A DNA stretch of 64,000 nt from NCBI GenBank assembly GCA_035456465.1, contig DATIDD010000077.1, forward strand, positions 62,001-126,000. Direction: 5' to 3'. Positions 49,357 to 60,477 of this stretch are shown here, piece after piece (positions within the stretch are counted from its first letter, which is position 1; each line of letters starts with the position of its first letter). The stretch is from DATHTC01 sp035456465. Its GTDB lineage: Bacteria > Actinomycetota > Thermoleophilia > Gaiellales > Gaiellaceae. The position numbers and the translations under genes are program-made. Below the pieces are notes generated by a model. The model did no database searches. It was not told the DNA's origin and was given only the letters and a program-made list of their open reading frames with translations.

Positions 49357-51419
49357 CGCTGACGATCCTCGAAGGCTCGACCTTCTGCATCTGCGACGAC
49401 CGCGGCGACATCGGGGACGAGACGAGCGGCTTCTTCGCCGACGACACGCGCTACCTGTCGCTGCTGCGGCTCACCGTGAACGGCCAGCGGCCGCTGCTGC
49501 TCTCGTCCGACAAGGTCGAGTACTTCTCGGCCGCCTTCTTCCTCCGCAACCCGCTCGCCGGATCGCTGCCGCAGGACTGCCTGTCGATCGCGCGCGAGCG
49601 CTTCGTCGGCCAGGGGATGCAGGAGCACCTGGTGGTGCGGAACGAGGCGATGGAGCCCGTCTCGTTCACAGTCGGGCTCGAGCTCGCCGCCGACTTCGCG
49701 GACATCTTCGCCGTCAAGGACCACGACTTCTCCCTCGGCGACCCGGTCCACGCGCCGCCGCTGCCGCCGCCCGCGCCCGTCGCGTGGGACGGCGAGAACG
49801 GACAGTTCGTGATGGAGGACCGCGGCGAGGGCTGGCGCGCGCGCACGCAGGTGATCTTCTCCCGCCCCGGGGCGGTCGACGGCTCGTCCGTGAGCTGGGA
49901 CGTGTCGCTCGAGCCGCGCGAGGAGTGGCGGCTGGTGGTCGACGTCTTCGTCTCATCGAACGGCGACGAGGCGACGCCGGGCCATCGCGAGCGGCAGTTC
50001 GGCGACGAGCTGCAGCACGTGCGCGACTCGCTCTCGGCGTGGCAGCTGCGCGTGCCGCAGATCCGCGCGAGCTGGGACGCGCTCGGCCGCTCCTTCGTCC
50101 AGTCGGTCGCCGACCTCGCCTCGCTCCGGATCCGCACCGACCGCGGCTTCGACAAGCTCCCCGCGGCCGGCATGCCGTGGTTCATGACCGTGTTCGGCCG
50201 CGACACGGTGATCACCTCGTACCAGACGCTGCTGTTCGGGACGGAGCTCGCCGTCGGCGCGCTCCACGCGCTGGCGCGGCTGCAGGCGACGGAGGACCGG
50301 CCGGAGCTCGACGCCGAGCCGGGGAAGATCTGCCACGAGGTGCGGCACGGCAAGGCGGCGCAGCGGTGGTTCCCCGTCTACTACGGCACGGTCGATGCGA
50401 CGCCGCTCTGGCTCGTACTGCTGTCCGAGGTGTGGCGGTGGACCGACGACCAGGCGCTCGTGCGGGGACTGAAGGAGCCGGCGCTGCGGGCGCTCGAGTG
50501 GATCGACGCCCACGGGGACGTCGACGGCGACGGCTTCGTCGAGTACCGCCGGCGGAGCGACCACGGGCTCGAGAACCAGTCGTGGAAGGACTCCGGCGAC
50601 TCGCAGCGCTTCGCCGACGGCCGGGTCGCGAAGGGGCCGATCGCGCCGTGCGAGGTGCAGGGGTACGTCTACGACGCCAAGCGCCGGATCGCCGAGATCG
50701 CCCGCGTCGCCTGGCGGGAGCGCGAGCTCGCCGACCGGCTCGACGCGGACGCCGAGGCGCTGCGCCGGCGGTTCGACGACGCCTTCTGGGTCGACGAGCG
50801 CGGCGGCTACTACGCGCTGGCGCTCGACGGGGAGAAGCGTCGCGTCGACTCCCTCTGCTCGAACGTCGGGCACCTGCTCTGGAGCGGGATCGTGCCGCCC
50901 GAGCGGGTCGAGGCGATCGTCGACCAGCTGATGGGCGACGGGCTCTGGTCCGGCTGGGGCGTGCGCACCATGTCCGCCGACGACACGGCTTACAATCCGC
51001 TCAGCTACCACAACGGCACCGTGTGGCCGCACGACAACTCCCTGATCGCGGCCGGCCTCGCGCGGTACGGCCGCTGGCCCGAGGCCCAGCGGATCGCCCG
51101 CCGGATGCTCGAGGCCGCAACCTGGTTCCGCTACCAGCTGCCGGAGGTGTTCGCCGGGCTGCCCCGCACCGAGACGCCGTTCCCGATCGCGTACCCGACC
51201 GCGGCGCGGCCGCAGGCGTGGGCGGCGGGCACGCCGGTGCTGCTACTCCGCGTGCTGCTCGGGCTCGAGCCGGACCCGGGCCGGCACGTGCTCGAGTCGG
51301 TCGCGCCCTCCCAGCTGCCCTCCTGGGTCGGGGACGTGCGGCTGGGCGGCGTCCGCGCCTTCGGCCGGGCCTGGGACGTCGTCGTCCAGGACGGCGCGAC
51401 GCGGGTGGTGCAGGCGTGA
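49353..51419 (+). CDS. Amylo-alpha-1,6-glucosidase-like glycoside hydrolase
   Basis: A 688-residue protein. The N-terminal domain (about 1-190; ILEGSTFCICDDRGDI, FFADDTRYLS) matches the N-terminal domain of bacterial glycogen-debranching-type enzymes; the (alpha/alpha)6 domain includes MPWFMTVFGRDTVITSYQTL, VEYRRRSDHGLENQSWKDSG and YNPLSYHNGTVWPHDNSL, where acidic residues should act. Such proteins are typically annotated as amylo-1,6-glucosidase and lie beside a GT4 glycosyltransferase, as here, suggesting making or trimming of an intracellular glucan or glycoside. GTG 49353 overlaps the SDR stop. Confidence 0.92.
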   Translation: MTLTILEGSTFCICDDRGDIGDETSGFFADDTRYLSLLRLTVNGQRPLLLSSDKVEYFSAAFFLRNPLAGSLPQDCLSIARERFVGQGMQEHLVVRNEAMEPVSFTVGLELAADFADIFAVKDHDFSLGDPVHAPPLPPPAPVAWDGENGQFVMEDRGEGWRARTQVIFSRPGAVDGSSVSWDVSLEPREEWRLVVDVFVSSNGDEATPGHRERQFGDELQHVRDSLSAWQLRVPQIRASWDALGRSFVQSVADLASLRIRTDRGFDKLPAAGMPWFMTVFGRDTVITSYQTLLFGTELAVGALHALARLQATEDRPELDAEPGKICHEVRHGKAAQRWFPVYYGTVDATPLWLVLLSEVWRWTDDQALVRGLKEPALRALEWIDAHGDVDGDGFVEYRRRSDHGLENQSWKDSGDSQRFADGRVAKGPIAPCEVQGYVYDAKRRIAEIARVAWRERELADRLDADAEALRRRFDDAFWVDERGGYYALALDGEKRRVDSLCSNVGHLLWSGIVPPERVEAIVDQLMGDGLWSGWGVRTMSADDTAYNPLSYHNGTVWPHDNSLIAAGLARYGRWPEAQRIARRMLEAATWFRYQLPEVFAGLPRTETPFPIAYPTAARPQAWAAGTPVLLLRVLLGLEPDPGRHVLESVAPSQLPSWVGDVRLGGVRAFGRAWDVVVQDGATRVVQA

Positions 51420-52447
51420 GGATCGGGATCCTCAGTCCCGTCTGGTTCCCCGTCCCGCCGACCGGCTACGGCGGGATCGAGTGGGTCGTGTCGCTGCTCG
51501 CCGACGGGCTGGCCGACGCGGGGCACGACGCGGTCCTGTACGCCTCCGGCGACTCGCACACGAAGGCCGAGCTCCGCTACGTCTTCGACACGGCGCCGAG
51601 CGAGTGGATCGGCCACACCTTCTGGGAGCTCCAGCACGCGGTCGCCGCGCTGCTGGACGCCGACGAGCTCGACGTGCTCCACGACCACACCGGGATGCTG
51701 GGGCTGCTGCTGACGGGCCTCGTCGACACGGCCTCCGTCCACACCGTCCACGGCCCGCTCACGGGGGAGCCGGGCGACCTCTATGCGCAGATCTGCCGCC
51801 TGAACCCGCGTGCGAACCTGATCTCGCTGTCGCTGAACCAGCGCAAGCCGAAGCCGGAGCTGCCCTGGCTCGCCAACTGCCCGAACGCGCTCGACCTCTC
51901 GCTCTACCCGGTCTCGCCGCACCGCGGCGACTACCTGCTCTTCCTCGGCCGCATGAGCCCCGACAAGGGCTGCCACCGCGCGGTCGCGGTCGCGCGCGCC
52001 GCGGGCCTGCCCCTGAAGATCGCCGGCAAGAGCCGCGAGCCGCTCGAGCAGCAGTACTTCCGCGAGTTCGTCGAGCCGCACCTCGGCGACGGGATCGAGT
52101 ACCTCGGCGAGGTCAACCACGGCGAGAAGGTCGAGCTGCTGCAGAACGCCCGCGCGACGCTGTTCCCGATCGAGTGGGAGGAGCCGTTCGGCCTCGTGAT
52201 GATCGAGTCGATGGCGTGCGGCACGCCGGTGATCGCGACCCGGTGGGGCGCCGTCCCCGAGGTGATCGAGGACGGGGTGAACGGCGTGATCGTCGACACC
52301 TACCGCGAGATGGCGGCCGCCCTCGAGCAGACGGACGCGCTCGAGCCGGCGGCGATCCGGGCCTCGGCGGAGGCGCGGTTCGCCCCCGAGCGCATGGTCG
52401 CCGACTACCTGCGCGCCTACGAGGCCGCGATCTCGGCCGCCTCCTGA
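51416..52447 (+). CDS. GT4-family glycosyltransferase
   Basis: A 343-residue GT-B fold enzyme. N-terminal domain begins IGILSPVWFPVPPTGYGGIE; the nucleotide-sugar domain has LLFLGRMSPDKGCHRAVAVA and the E-x7-E motif in PIEWEEPFGLVMIESMACGT. It transfers a sugar from a nucleotide donor, acceptor unknown. GTG 51416 overlaps the glucosidase stop, and the two probably work in one pathway. The 3' end overlaps the convergent MFS gene by 31 bases, unusual even here. Confidence 0.93.
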   Translation: MRIGILSPVWFPVPPTGYGGIEWVVSLLADGLADAGHDAVLYASGDSHTKAELRYVFDTAPSEWIGHTFWELQHAVAALLDADELDVLHDHTGMLGLLLTGLVDTASVHTVHGPLTGEPGDLYAQICRLNPRANLISLSLNQRKPKPELPWLANCPNALDLSLYPVSPHRGDYLLFLGRMSPDKGCHRAVAVARAAGLPLKIAGKSREPLEQQYFREFVEPHLGDGIEYLGEVNHGEKVELLQNARATLFPIEWEEPFGLVMIESMACGTPVIATRWGAVPEVIEDGVNGVIVDTYREMAAALEQTDALEPAAIRASAEARFAPERMVADYLRAYEAAISAAS

Positions 52448-53667
52448 GCGGGCGCCGGCCACGCGTCCGCGCGGGGCAGCGTGCGCACGTCCCGGCTGAG
52501 GAGGGCGAGCGACTGTGCGAGCAGGTAGACGAGCGCGCACAGCAGGATCGCCTCCTCCGTGCCGACGCGGTCGGCGAGCGGCCCGGCGATCGTGAGCCCG
52601 ATCGGGATCACGACGAACGAGCCCAGCTGATCCCAGGCGCTCACGCGCGAGAGCCGTTCGTGGGAGACGTGCTGCTGCAGCGCCGTGTCCCAGAGGACAC
52701 CGAAGAGCTCGAAGCCGATGCCTTGGAGGACCGCGGCGGCGACGATCAGCGGCACGGGGAGCGCGAACGCGAGCGCGAGGAGGAGCGGGAACGCGAGGAG
52801 GACCGCGAGCTGCGCGACGAGGAGCGGCCGCCTGGGCCGGATCCGCAACGAGACGACGCCGCCCAGGATCAGGCCCGCGCCCGTCCCGGCGACGATCGCC
52901 CCCCAGGCGGCCGGGCCGCCGAGCTCCCGGTCGGCGACGAGGGGCCCCAGCACGACGTACCCCGCCTGCATCGCCATGTTGCCCACCATCGCTGCGGCGA
53001 CGATCACCCAGAGCCACTCGCGCGAGCGGAACTCGGTCCAGCCCTCTCGCAGCTCGCGCAGGAGGTTCGGCGCCTGCGTCCGCACCGCGCGCGGCAGGCG
53101 GATCCGGACGAGGAAGGAGGCGCTGACGAGGAACGTCAGCGCGTCGAAGGCGATCGCCCAGCCCGCGCCCGCGACGGCGACGACCACCCCGGCCGCCGCC
53201 GCGCCGACGATCAGCGACGACGACTGCGACAGGCGCAGGAGCGCGTTCGCCGCCTGCAGGCGCGGGCGGCTGACGACGTGGGGCACGAGCCCGGCCGCGG
53301 CGGGGTAGAAGAACGCCATCGCGGTGCCGCGGACTGCCTGCGTGACCGCGAGCATCCAGAGCTCGGCCGCGCCCGTGAGCAGCAGCGCCGCGACGGTCGC
53401 CTGCGCGGCGAACATCGTCAGGTCGGTCGAGACCATGACGAGGTTCCGCGGCAGGCGGTCGGCCCAGATGCCTCCGAGCAGCGTGAAGAGGATCTGCGGG
53501 ACCCACGTCGCCGCGAGCACGAGCCCGAGCTGCGTCGCGCTCCCGTCGAGGTCGTCGAGGACGGCGAACGCGAGCGCGACGGGCGCGAAGGCGTTGCCGA
53601 GGAGCGAGGCCGTGCGCGCGAGGAAGAGGAGCCGGAACGGCGGCTCGACCAGCGGCCCGAGCCGCAT
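52417..53667 (-). CDS. MFS transporter
   Basis: A 416-residue major facilitator with about twelve helices. Loop 2-3 has GGIWADRLPRNLVMVSTDL (the MFS motif G-x3-D-R-x-x-R-R). The family resembles the MDR-type exporters of EntS/macrolide type (LVLAATWVPQILFTLLGG, AAAGLVPHVVSRPRLQAANAL). Likely an efflux pump with unknown substrate. ATG 53667 overlaps the stop of the metallo-hydrolase gene by one base (TGATG). Confidence 0.92.
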   Translation of the reverse strand: MRLGPLVEPPFRLLFLARTASLLGNAFAPVALAFAVLDDLDGSATQLGLVLAATWVPQILFTLLGGIWADRLPRNLVMVSTDLTMFAAQATVAALLLTGAAELWMLAVTQAVRGTAMAFFYPAAAGLVPHVVSRPRLQAANALLRLSQSSSLIVGAAAAGVVVAVAGAGWAIAFDALTFLVSASFLVRIRLPRAVRTQAPNLLRELREGWTEFRSREWLWVIVAAAMVGNMAMQAGYVVLGPLVADRELGGPAAWGAIVAGTGAGLILGGVVSLRIRPRRPLLVAQLAVLLAFPLLLALAFALPVPLIVAAAVLQGIGFELFGVLWDTALQQHVSHERLSRVSAWDQLGSFVVIPIGLTIAGPLADRVGTEEAILLCALVYLLAQSLALLSRDVRTLPRADAWPAPAQEAAEIAAS

Positions 53668-54515
53668 CAGGCTGCGGCGCGCTTCTCGGCCCAGCGCCGC
53701 AGGCCCGCGTAGGACTGCCAGAGCGGCATCGCGCGGTCGTACTCGTCCGCGCCGGCCGCGGCGAGCTCCGCGGACGCGGCGGCGACGAACGCCTCCTCGT
53801 CGGCGCCGCCCGCGACGAGCGCGGCCCACTGCTCGAGGCGCCGGCGGAGCTGGTCGAGATGCTCCGGCGGGTCGTCGGCGATCCCGAAGTGGACGAGCGC
53901 GAGCCGCTGCGGCCGCCGGCGCTCGATCTCGGCGATCGTGTCGAGCCAGGCCTCGACGTCGACCTCGGGCGGGGGCGTGGGCGGCAGGACCACGGTGCCC
54001 GGCTGGATCCGCACGCCGGCCGCGTCGCCGGCGAGGAGCGTCCCTTCCGCGTCGAGGTAGCAGACGTGGTGCGACGCGTGGCCGGGGCTCGGGAAGCACT
54101 CGAGGCCGAGGACGCGGTCGCCGACGACGTGCAGGTTGCCCTCCGGCACGGGCGCGAGCTCTCCCCAGAGGGTGTCGAAGGTGTCGCCGTAGAGCCGCCG
54201 CGCGCTCGCCTCGAGGCGCGCCGGGTCGAGCAGGTGCGGTGCGCCGACCGCCGACACGTGGACCTGCAGCGCGGCGTGCTCGCGCACGAGCACGCCGGCC
54301 GCGCCCGCATGGTCGAGGTGGATGTGCGAGAGCACCAGGTGGCGGACGTCGCGCAGGTCGAGGCCGTGCGCGCTCAGGCCCTGCTCGAGCGCGGCGATCC
54401 CCGTCGAGGGCCCGCAGTCGAACAGCGCCGGCCCGTCCTCGGTGTCGAGGAGGTAGACGCCGACCACGCGGTCGCGTCCCTGGTGGTGGAGGTCGATCAG
54501 CCGCGGCGCGGTCAT
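53667..54515 (-). CDS. Metallo-beta-lactamase-fold hydrolase
   Basis: A 282-residue MBL protein with the zinc motif SHIHLDHAG (H64, H66, D68, H69), GHASHHVCYLD and LLAGDAAG supplying further ligands, and HFG (VHFGIADDPPEHL). Hydrolase of glyoxalase II/lactonase type; substrate unknown. It is translated ahead of the MFS gene, so the pair may detoxify and export a compound. Confidence 0.92.
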   Translation of the reverse strand: MTAPRLIDLHHQGRDRVVGVYLLDTEDGPALFDCGPSTGIAALEQGLSAHGLDLRDVRHLVLSHIHLDHAGAAGVLVREHAALQVHVSAVGAPHLLDPARLEASARRLYGDTFDTLWGELAPVPEGNLHVVGDRVLGLECFPSPGHASHHVCYLDAEGTLLAGDAAGVRIQPGTVVLPPTPPPEVDVEAWLDTIAEIERRRPQRLALVHFGIADDPPEHLDQLRRRLEQWAALVAGGADEEAFVAAASAELAAAGADEYDRAMPLWQSYAGLRRWAEKRAAA

Positions 54516-54554
54516 CGCGCGCAGCCTAGTGTCGTGGATGGCTGTCGGTTCCGC

Positions 54555-55703
54555 TCAGCGGGCGACGGCGGCCGACGCGACGAGGGCCTGCTCGAGGTCC
54601 TCGACGAGGTCGTCGGCCGACTCGATCCCGACCGAGAGCCGCACCAGCTCGGCCGGCGCCGCGAACGGGGCGTCCGCCGTCGACGCGTGCGTCATCCGTG
54701 CCGGGTGCTCGATCAGCGACTCGACGCCGCCGAGCGACTCCGCGAGCGCGAACAGCCGCGTCGCGGCGCAGATCGCCAGCGCCTGCTCCTCGGAGTGCGC
54801 GAGGAACGAGACCATCCCGCCGAAGTCGCGCATCTGCCGCTGCGCGAGAGCGTGCATCGGGTGCGACGGGAGCCCCGGGTAGAGCACGCGTGCCACGCCG
54901 TCGTGCGCCTCGAGGAACTCGGCCACCCGCGTCGCGTTCTCCGAGTGTCGGCGCATCCGCAGCGCGAGCGTCTTGATCCCGCGGAGGACCAGCCAGGCGT
55001 CGAACGGACCGGGCACGGCCCCGAGCGACTTCTGCAGGAACCGGAGGCGCTCCGCGACCGTCGGGTCGTTCGTCGCGACGAAGCCGCCGACGACGTCCGA
55101 GTGCCCGCCGAGGTACTTCGTCGTCGAGTGGACGACCACGTCGGCGCCGAGCGCGAGCGGGCTCTGCAGGTACGGCGTCGCGAACGTGTTGTCGACGACG
55201 AGGATCGCCCCCGCGGCGTGGGCAGCCTCCGCGACGGCGGCGACGTCGACCACGTTGAGCATCGGGTTCGACGGCGTCTCGATCCAGACGAGGCGTGTCC
55301 GCTCGTCCATGTGTGCCGCGGCGTCGGCGTTCAGCTCCTCCGCCGCCACGTACTCGAACGCGTAGCCCTTCGGCGCGTAGATCTGAGAGGTCATCCGGTA
55401 GACGCCGCCGTAGACGTCCGCGACGAGGACGACGCGGTCGCCGGGGCCCAGCAGGTGCATGAGCGTCGTCGTCGCCGCGAGCCCGGAGGCGTACGCGATC
55501 CCGTGCTCGGCCTCCTCGAGCGAGGCGAGCGCCGTCTCGAGCGCGTGCCGGGTGGGGTTGGCGACGCGCGAGTAGTCGTAGCCCTTGTGCTTGCCGACCT
55601 CCTCCTGCACGTACGTGGAGGTCTGGTAGATGGGGACGATCACCGCGCCCGTCGCGGGGTCGGGCTCCTGCCCCTCGTGGATCGCGCGTGTCTCGAAGTC
55701 CAT
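54555..55703 (-). CDS. Cystathionine gamma-synthase/gamma-lyase
   Basis: A 382-residue PLP enzyme of the Cys/Met metabolism family. Schiff-base lysine K196 in VHSTTKYLGGHSD, cofactor aspartate D171 in VVDNTFATPY, phosphate-binding YASGLAATT, and the C-terminal LAESLGGVESLIEHPARMTH signature. It acts in transsulfuration, forming or splitting cystathionine; the sequence does not separate synthase from lyase safely. The neighbouring cystathionine beta-synthase at 56954 favours the lyase (cysteine from homocysteine). ATG 55703 is preferred to the GTG before it. Confidence 0.93.
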   Translation of the reverse strand: MDFETRAIHEGQEPDPATGAVIVPIYQTSTYVQEEVGKHKGYDYSRVANPTRHALETALASLEEAEHGIAYASGLAATTTLMHLLGPGDRVVLVADVYGGVYRMTSQIYAPKGYAFEYVAAEELNADAAAHMDERTRLVWIETPSNPMLNVVDVAAVAEAAHAAGAILVVDNTFATPYLQSPLALGADVVVHSTTKYLGGHSDVVGGFVATNDPTVAERLRFLQKSLGAVPGPFDAWLVLRGIKTLALRMRRHSENATRVAEFLEAHDGVARVLYPGLPSHPMHALAQRQMRDFGGMVSFLAHSEEQALAICAATRLFALAESLGGVESLIEHPARMTHASTADAPFAAPAELVRLSVGIESADDLVEDLEQALVASAAVAR

Positions 55704-55782
55704 CACGCGATGCTAGCGCCGCCGGCCCGGAGAGCGTCCCTCTGACACGCTATGACGTGCCGCGGAGGCGGCGATCCCGATC

Positions 55783-56418
55783 GTGGACATGCGCCCCGTC
55801 ATCGACTTCGTGCTCGCCGAGCTCCCGCCGGTCACCGCGCGCGTGCTCGAGGTCGGGTGCGGCGACGGCGAGCTCGCCCGGACGCTCGAGCGTGCGGGGT
55901 ACGACGTCGTCGCGATCGACCCGGCCGCCCCCGACGGGCCGATCTTCCGCCCGATCAAGCTCGAGGAGGTCGACGACCACGAGCGCTTCGACGCGGTCGT
56001 CGCGGTCCGCTCGCTCCACCACGTGACCGACGTCGGCTCGGCGCTCGGCAAGATCGCGTCGCTGCTCGTGCCGCGCGGCCGGCTCGTGGTGGACGAGCTC
56101 GCGTGGGATCGGCTCGACGCGCGCACAGCGGAGTGGTTCCACGGCCGCCGCCGCGCCCTCGCGACCGCCGGACGGACGCCGCCGCCACCGGCGACGGTCG
56201 AGGCGTGCCGGCGCGAGTGGGAGGAGGAGCACGTTGGGCTCCACGGCTACGCGGCGCTGCGCGAGGCGCTCGACGAGCGGTTCCGGGAGGTCGCGTTCGC
56301 CTGGACGGCCGTGCTCCACCGGTACCTGGACGGCGTCGCCGCCCAGTCGCTGGAGCGGGCGCTGATCGAGGCGGACGCGATCCAGGCGCTCGGGTTCCGG
56401 TACGTCGGCGTCCGGTGA
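55783..56418 (+). CDS. SAM-dependent methyltransferase
   Basis: A 211-residue class I methyltransferase: motif I VLEVGCGDGELARTL, an acidic end of strand 2 VVAIDPAAP, motif post-I in FDAVVAVRSLHHVTDVGSAL and LLVPRGRLVVDELAWD. Substrate unknown. GTG 55783 or ATG 55789 may be the start. It overlaps the YdcF-like gene (GTGA) and lies between the two transsulfuration genes on the other strand. Confidence 0.9.
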   Translation: MDMRPVIDFVLAELPPVTARVLEVGCGDGELARTLERAGYDVVAIDPAAPDGPIFRPIKLEEVDDHERFDAVVAVRSLHHVTDVGSALGKIASLLVPRGRLVVDELAWDRLDARTAEWFHGRRRALATAGRTPPPPATVEACRREWEEEHVGLHGYAALREALDERFREVAFAWTAVLHRYLDGVAAQSLERALIEADAIQALGFRYVGVR

Positions 56419-56945
56419 GGAGGCGCCTGCTCGTCGCCGCGGCGGTGCTCGTGGCCGCCTGGCTCGTCGTCGCCTCTGCCCTGTTCGCCCTGCCGCACGA
56501 CGACGAGCCGATCCGCGGCGACGCGGACGCCGTCGTCTCGCTCGCGGGGAGCAGCGCGCGGTTGCCCGTGGCCGAGCGGCTGGTGCGACGGGGCGCGGCC
56601 CCCGTGCTGGTCGTCTCGTACGAGCCGGCGCTCGAGGACGCGCGCGCCGACGCGCTGTGCTCCGGCCGGTCGCGCGAGGGCGTCGTCTGCTTCCGAGCCG
56701 ACCCCACCTCGACGCGCGGCGAGGGGCGCGCGATCGCGCGGCTCGCCCGCGCACGGGGCTGGGACGACCTCGTCGTCGTCACCTCCGACTTCCACGTCTT
56801 CCGCGCGCGGCTCGTGCTCGAGCGCTGCCTCGACGGGCGCGTGCGGTTCGTGTCCGCGCCGTCGGCGCGCCTCTGGCTGCCGTGGCACATGGCGACCGAG
56901 AGCGCGAAGCTCGTGGACGCGCTGCTCGTACGCCGCCGCTGCTAG
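56415..56945 (+). CDS. YdcF-like (DUF218) membrane-anchored protein
   Basis: A 176-residue DUF218 protein with an N-terminal membrane helix (RRRLLVAAAVLVAAWLVVAS) and an outer domain with ADAVVSLAGSSARLPVAERL, STRGEGRAIARLARARGW, and DDLVVVTSDFHVFRARLVLE. DUF218 proteins of the envelope are linked to vancomycin resistance (SanA) and lipid carrier metabolism; here the role is inferred. GTG 56415 overlaps the methyltransferase stop. Confidence 0.87.
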   Translation: MRRRLLVAAAVLVAAWLVVASALFALPHDDEPIRGDADAVVSLAGSSARLPVAERLVRRGAAPVLVVSYEPALEDARADALCSGRSREGVVCFRADPTSTRGEGRAIARLARARGWDDLVVVTSDFHVFRARLVLERCLDGRVRFVSAPSARLWLPWHMATESAKLVDALLVRRRC

Positions 56946-56953
56946 CTCGGCCG

Positions 56954-58351
56954 CTACCGCGCCGCGTGCGCGAGGAACTCCAGCAGGTCGGCGCGGGTCA
57001 GCACGCCGACGGCACGGCCCGAGCGGGCGACGACGACGGCGTTCGTGCGCCCGGTGAGCGTCGCGAACACCTCGTCGAGCGACTGCGCCGCGTCCACGGC
57101 CGCGAGCGGGGGCTGCATCGCGGAGGCGACGTCCTCGTGGAGCGCGTCGGGGTTCTTGAACACGCGCTCGAGCAGGTCGCGGTCCTGCAGCGAGCCGATC
57201 ACGTCGGTGAGCGACCGCGCGTCGCCGTCGCGGACGACCGGGAGCTGGGAGATCGAGTACTGCTGCATGAGGTCGATCGCCTCGCCGACCTTCTGGTGCG
57301 CGCCGATCGTGACGAGGTCGGGCACGTCGCGCTCCTCGGCGCGCTTGCTCCGGAGCACCTCCTCGACCGTCGGCGCCGGCGCGCGGCGCTCGACGAAGCC
57401 GTGCTCGAGCATCCAGTTGTCGTCGTAGAACTTCGACATGTACGAGCGCCCGGAGTCGGGGATCATCGTCAGGATCGTCGCGTCCGGGCCGAAGCGCCTC
57501 GCGATCTCGAGCGCCGCCCACACCGTGGTGCCGCCGGAGCCGCCGGCGAGGATTCCCTCCTCGTGCGCGAGGCGGCGGGCGGTCAGGAACGAGTCCCGGT
57601 CGGAGACGCGCACCCACTCGTCCACGACGTCGGGATCCATCGTCTCGGGCCACGTGTCCTTGCCGATGCCCTCGACGAGGTAGGGCTGCAGCTCGCTCTC
57701 GTCGCGCGCGGTGTAGACGGAGCCCTCGGGGTCGGCGCCGACGACGAGGATCTCGGGCTTGCGCTCCTTCAGGTAGCGACCGACGCCGGAGATCGTCCCG
57801 CCCGTGCCGACCGAGATCACGATCGCGTCGATCTCGCCGCCGGTCTGCTCCCAGATCTCGGGCCCGGTGAGCCGGTAGTGCGCCTCGGGGTTGGCCCGGT
57901 TCGAGTACTGGTCGGGCTTGAAGCCGCCCGGAAGCTCCTCGGCGAGGCGTGACGACACCGAGTAGTAGGACTCCGGCGAGTCGTGGTCGACCGCCGTCGG
58001 CGTGATCACCACCTCCGCGCCGTACGCGCGGAGCATCGCGATCTTCTCCTGGCTCATCTTGTCGGGCATCACGAACACGCAGTGGTAGCCCTTGAGCGCG
58101 GCCGCGATCGCGAGGCCGACGCCGGTGTTGCCGGAGGTCGGCTCGACGATCGTGCCCCCTGGCTGCAGCCGCCCGTCACGCTCGGCGGCCTCGATCATCG
58201 CGAGCCCGATCCGGTCCTTCACCGAGCCGCCGGGATTCAGGTACTCGAGCTTCGCCAGCAGCCGGGGCGCCACGTCGCGCCCGATCCGGTCGAGGCGGAC
58301 GATCGGGGTGTCGCCGACGAGGTCGAGGACGGTCGGATAGTCGCGCGGCAT
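56954..58351 (-). CDS. cbs: Cystathionine beta-synthase
   Basis: A 465-residue PLP enzyme. The catalytic domain (about 1-330) has Schiff-base K45 in NPGGSVKDRIGL, PTSGNTGVGLAIA, SVGTGGTISGVGRYL for the phosphate and AGGSGGTTVWAALEIA. A CBS-domain pair fills the C terminus (about 340-465), the usual adenosyl-ligand regulatory module. It condenses serine and homocysteine to cystathionine; the gamma-family enzyme at 54555 would finish transsulfuration. The gene stands alone, ATG 58351, with a 72-base upstream gap. Confidence 0.95.
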   Translation of the reverse strand: MPRDYPTVLDLVGDTPIVRLDRIGRDVAPRLLAKLEYLNPGGSVKDRIGLAMIEAAERDGRLQPGGTIVEPTSGNTGVGLAIAAALKGYHCVFVMPDKMSQEKIAMLRAYGAEVVITPTAVDHDSPESYYSVSSRLAEELPGGFKPDQYSNRANPEAHYRLTGPEIWEQTGGEIDAIVISVGTGGTISGVGRYLKERKPEILVVGADPEGSVYTARDESELQPYLVEGIGKDTWPETMDPDVVDEWVRVSDRDSFLTARRLAHEEGILAGGSGGTTVWAALEIARRFGPDATILTMIPDSGRSYMSKFYDDNWMLEHGFVERRAPAPTVEEVLRSKRAEERDVPDLVTIGAHQKVGEAIDLMQQYSISQLPVVRDGDARSLTDVIGSLQDRDLLERVFKNPDALHEDVASAMQPPLAAVDAAQSLDEVFATLTGRTNAVVVARSGRAVGVLTRADLLEFLAHAAR

Positions 58352-58423
58352 CGCGCGGCGAAGCTTAGTGATCCATCCGCCGTCGCCCGATCCCGCGCGA
58401 GCCCCCGACCGGCGCGCCCGATG

Positions 58424-59943
<1,520 letters not shown>

Positions 59944-59956
<13 letters not shown>

Positions 59957-60477
59957 AGCTCACCCACGACCTTCGGCAGCAGCCGGTGCTCGACGGCGTG
60001 GATCCGCTCCTCGAGCGTCTCCCGCGGCTCGACGGGCACGGGCTCCTGGACGAGGATCGGCCCGGAGTCGAGCCCGTCGTCGACGACGTGGACGGTGACG
60101 CCGGTCGTGGCGACGCCCGCCTCGATCGCCTGCTCGACGGCGTGCAGGCCGGGGAAGGCCGGGAGCAGCGAGGGGTGGACGTTCACGGTCCGCTCCGGGA
60201 AGCGATCGAGGAACGGCGCAGTCAGCAGGTGCATGTACCCGGCGAGGACCACGAGGTCGACGCCGTGCTCCTCCAGCCAGGTTGCCATGGCGAGGTCGCG
60301 CTCGGCGCGGTCGGCGTGGCAGTCGAGCGAGAACGTCGCCGTCGGGATCCCGGCCTCGCGCGCGCGCTGGAGCGCGTACGCGTCGCGGCGGTTCGACGCG
60401 ACCGCCGCGATCGGCAGGCCGGCGTCGACGAGCGCCTGCAGGTTCGTCCCGGAGCCGCTGACGAGCACGCCGATCAC
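59944..60477 (-). CDS. purN: Phosphoribosylglycinamide formyltransferase
   Basis: A 177-residue GAR transformylase using 10-formyl-tetrahydrofolate. Motifs: GVLVSGSGTNLQALVDAGLP, and catalytic N and H in RTVNVHPSLLPAFPG with the aspartate of HVVDDGLDSGPILVQ. GTG 60477 overlaps the purM stop (GTGA); the much longer open frame upstream is a shadow of purM. Slightly shorter than E. coli PurN. Confidence 0.95.

Noticed and set aside
51131..54310. A 1059-codon minus-strand open frame, and similar long frames at 43651-46098 (+), 49310-52447 (+), 8031-9524 (+) and 3259-4569 (-)
   Set aside because: Their translations are arginine, alanine and proline-rich without domains, and each lies over well-recognised genes on another frame. 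They are GC-driven shadows.
55704..58423. SAM or similar riboswitch before the transsulfuration genes
   Set aside because: The leaders (about 70 bases each) are too short and show no conserved aptamer-like pairing.
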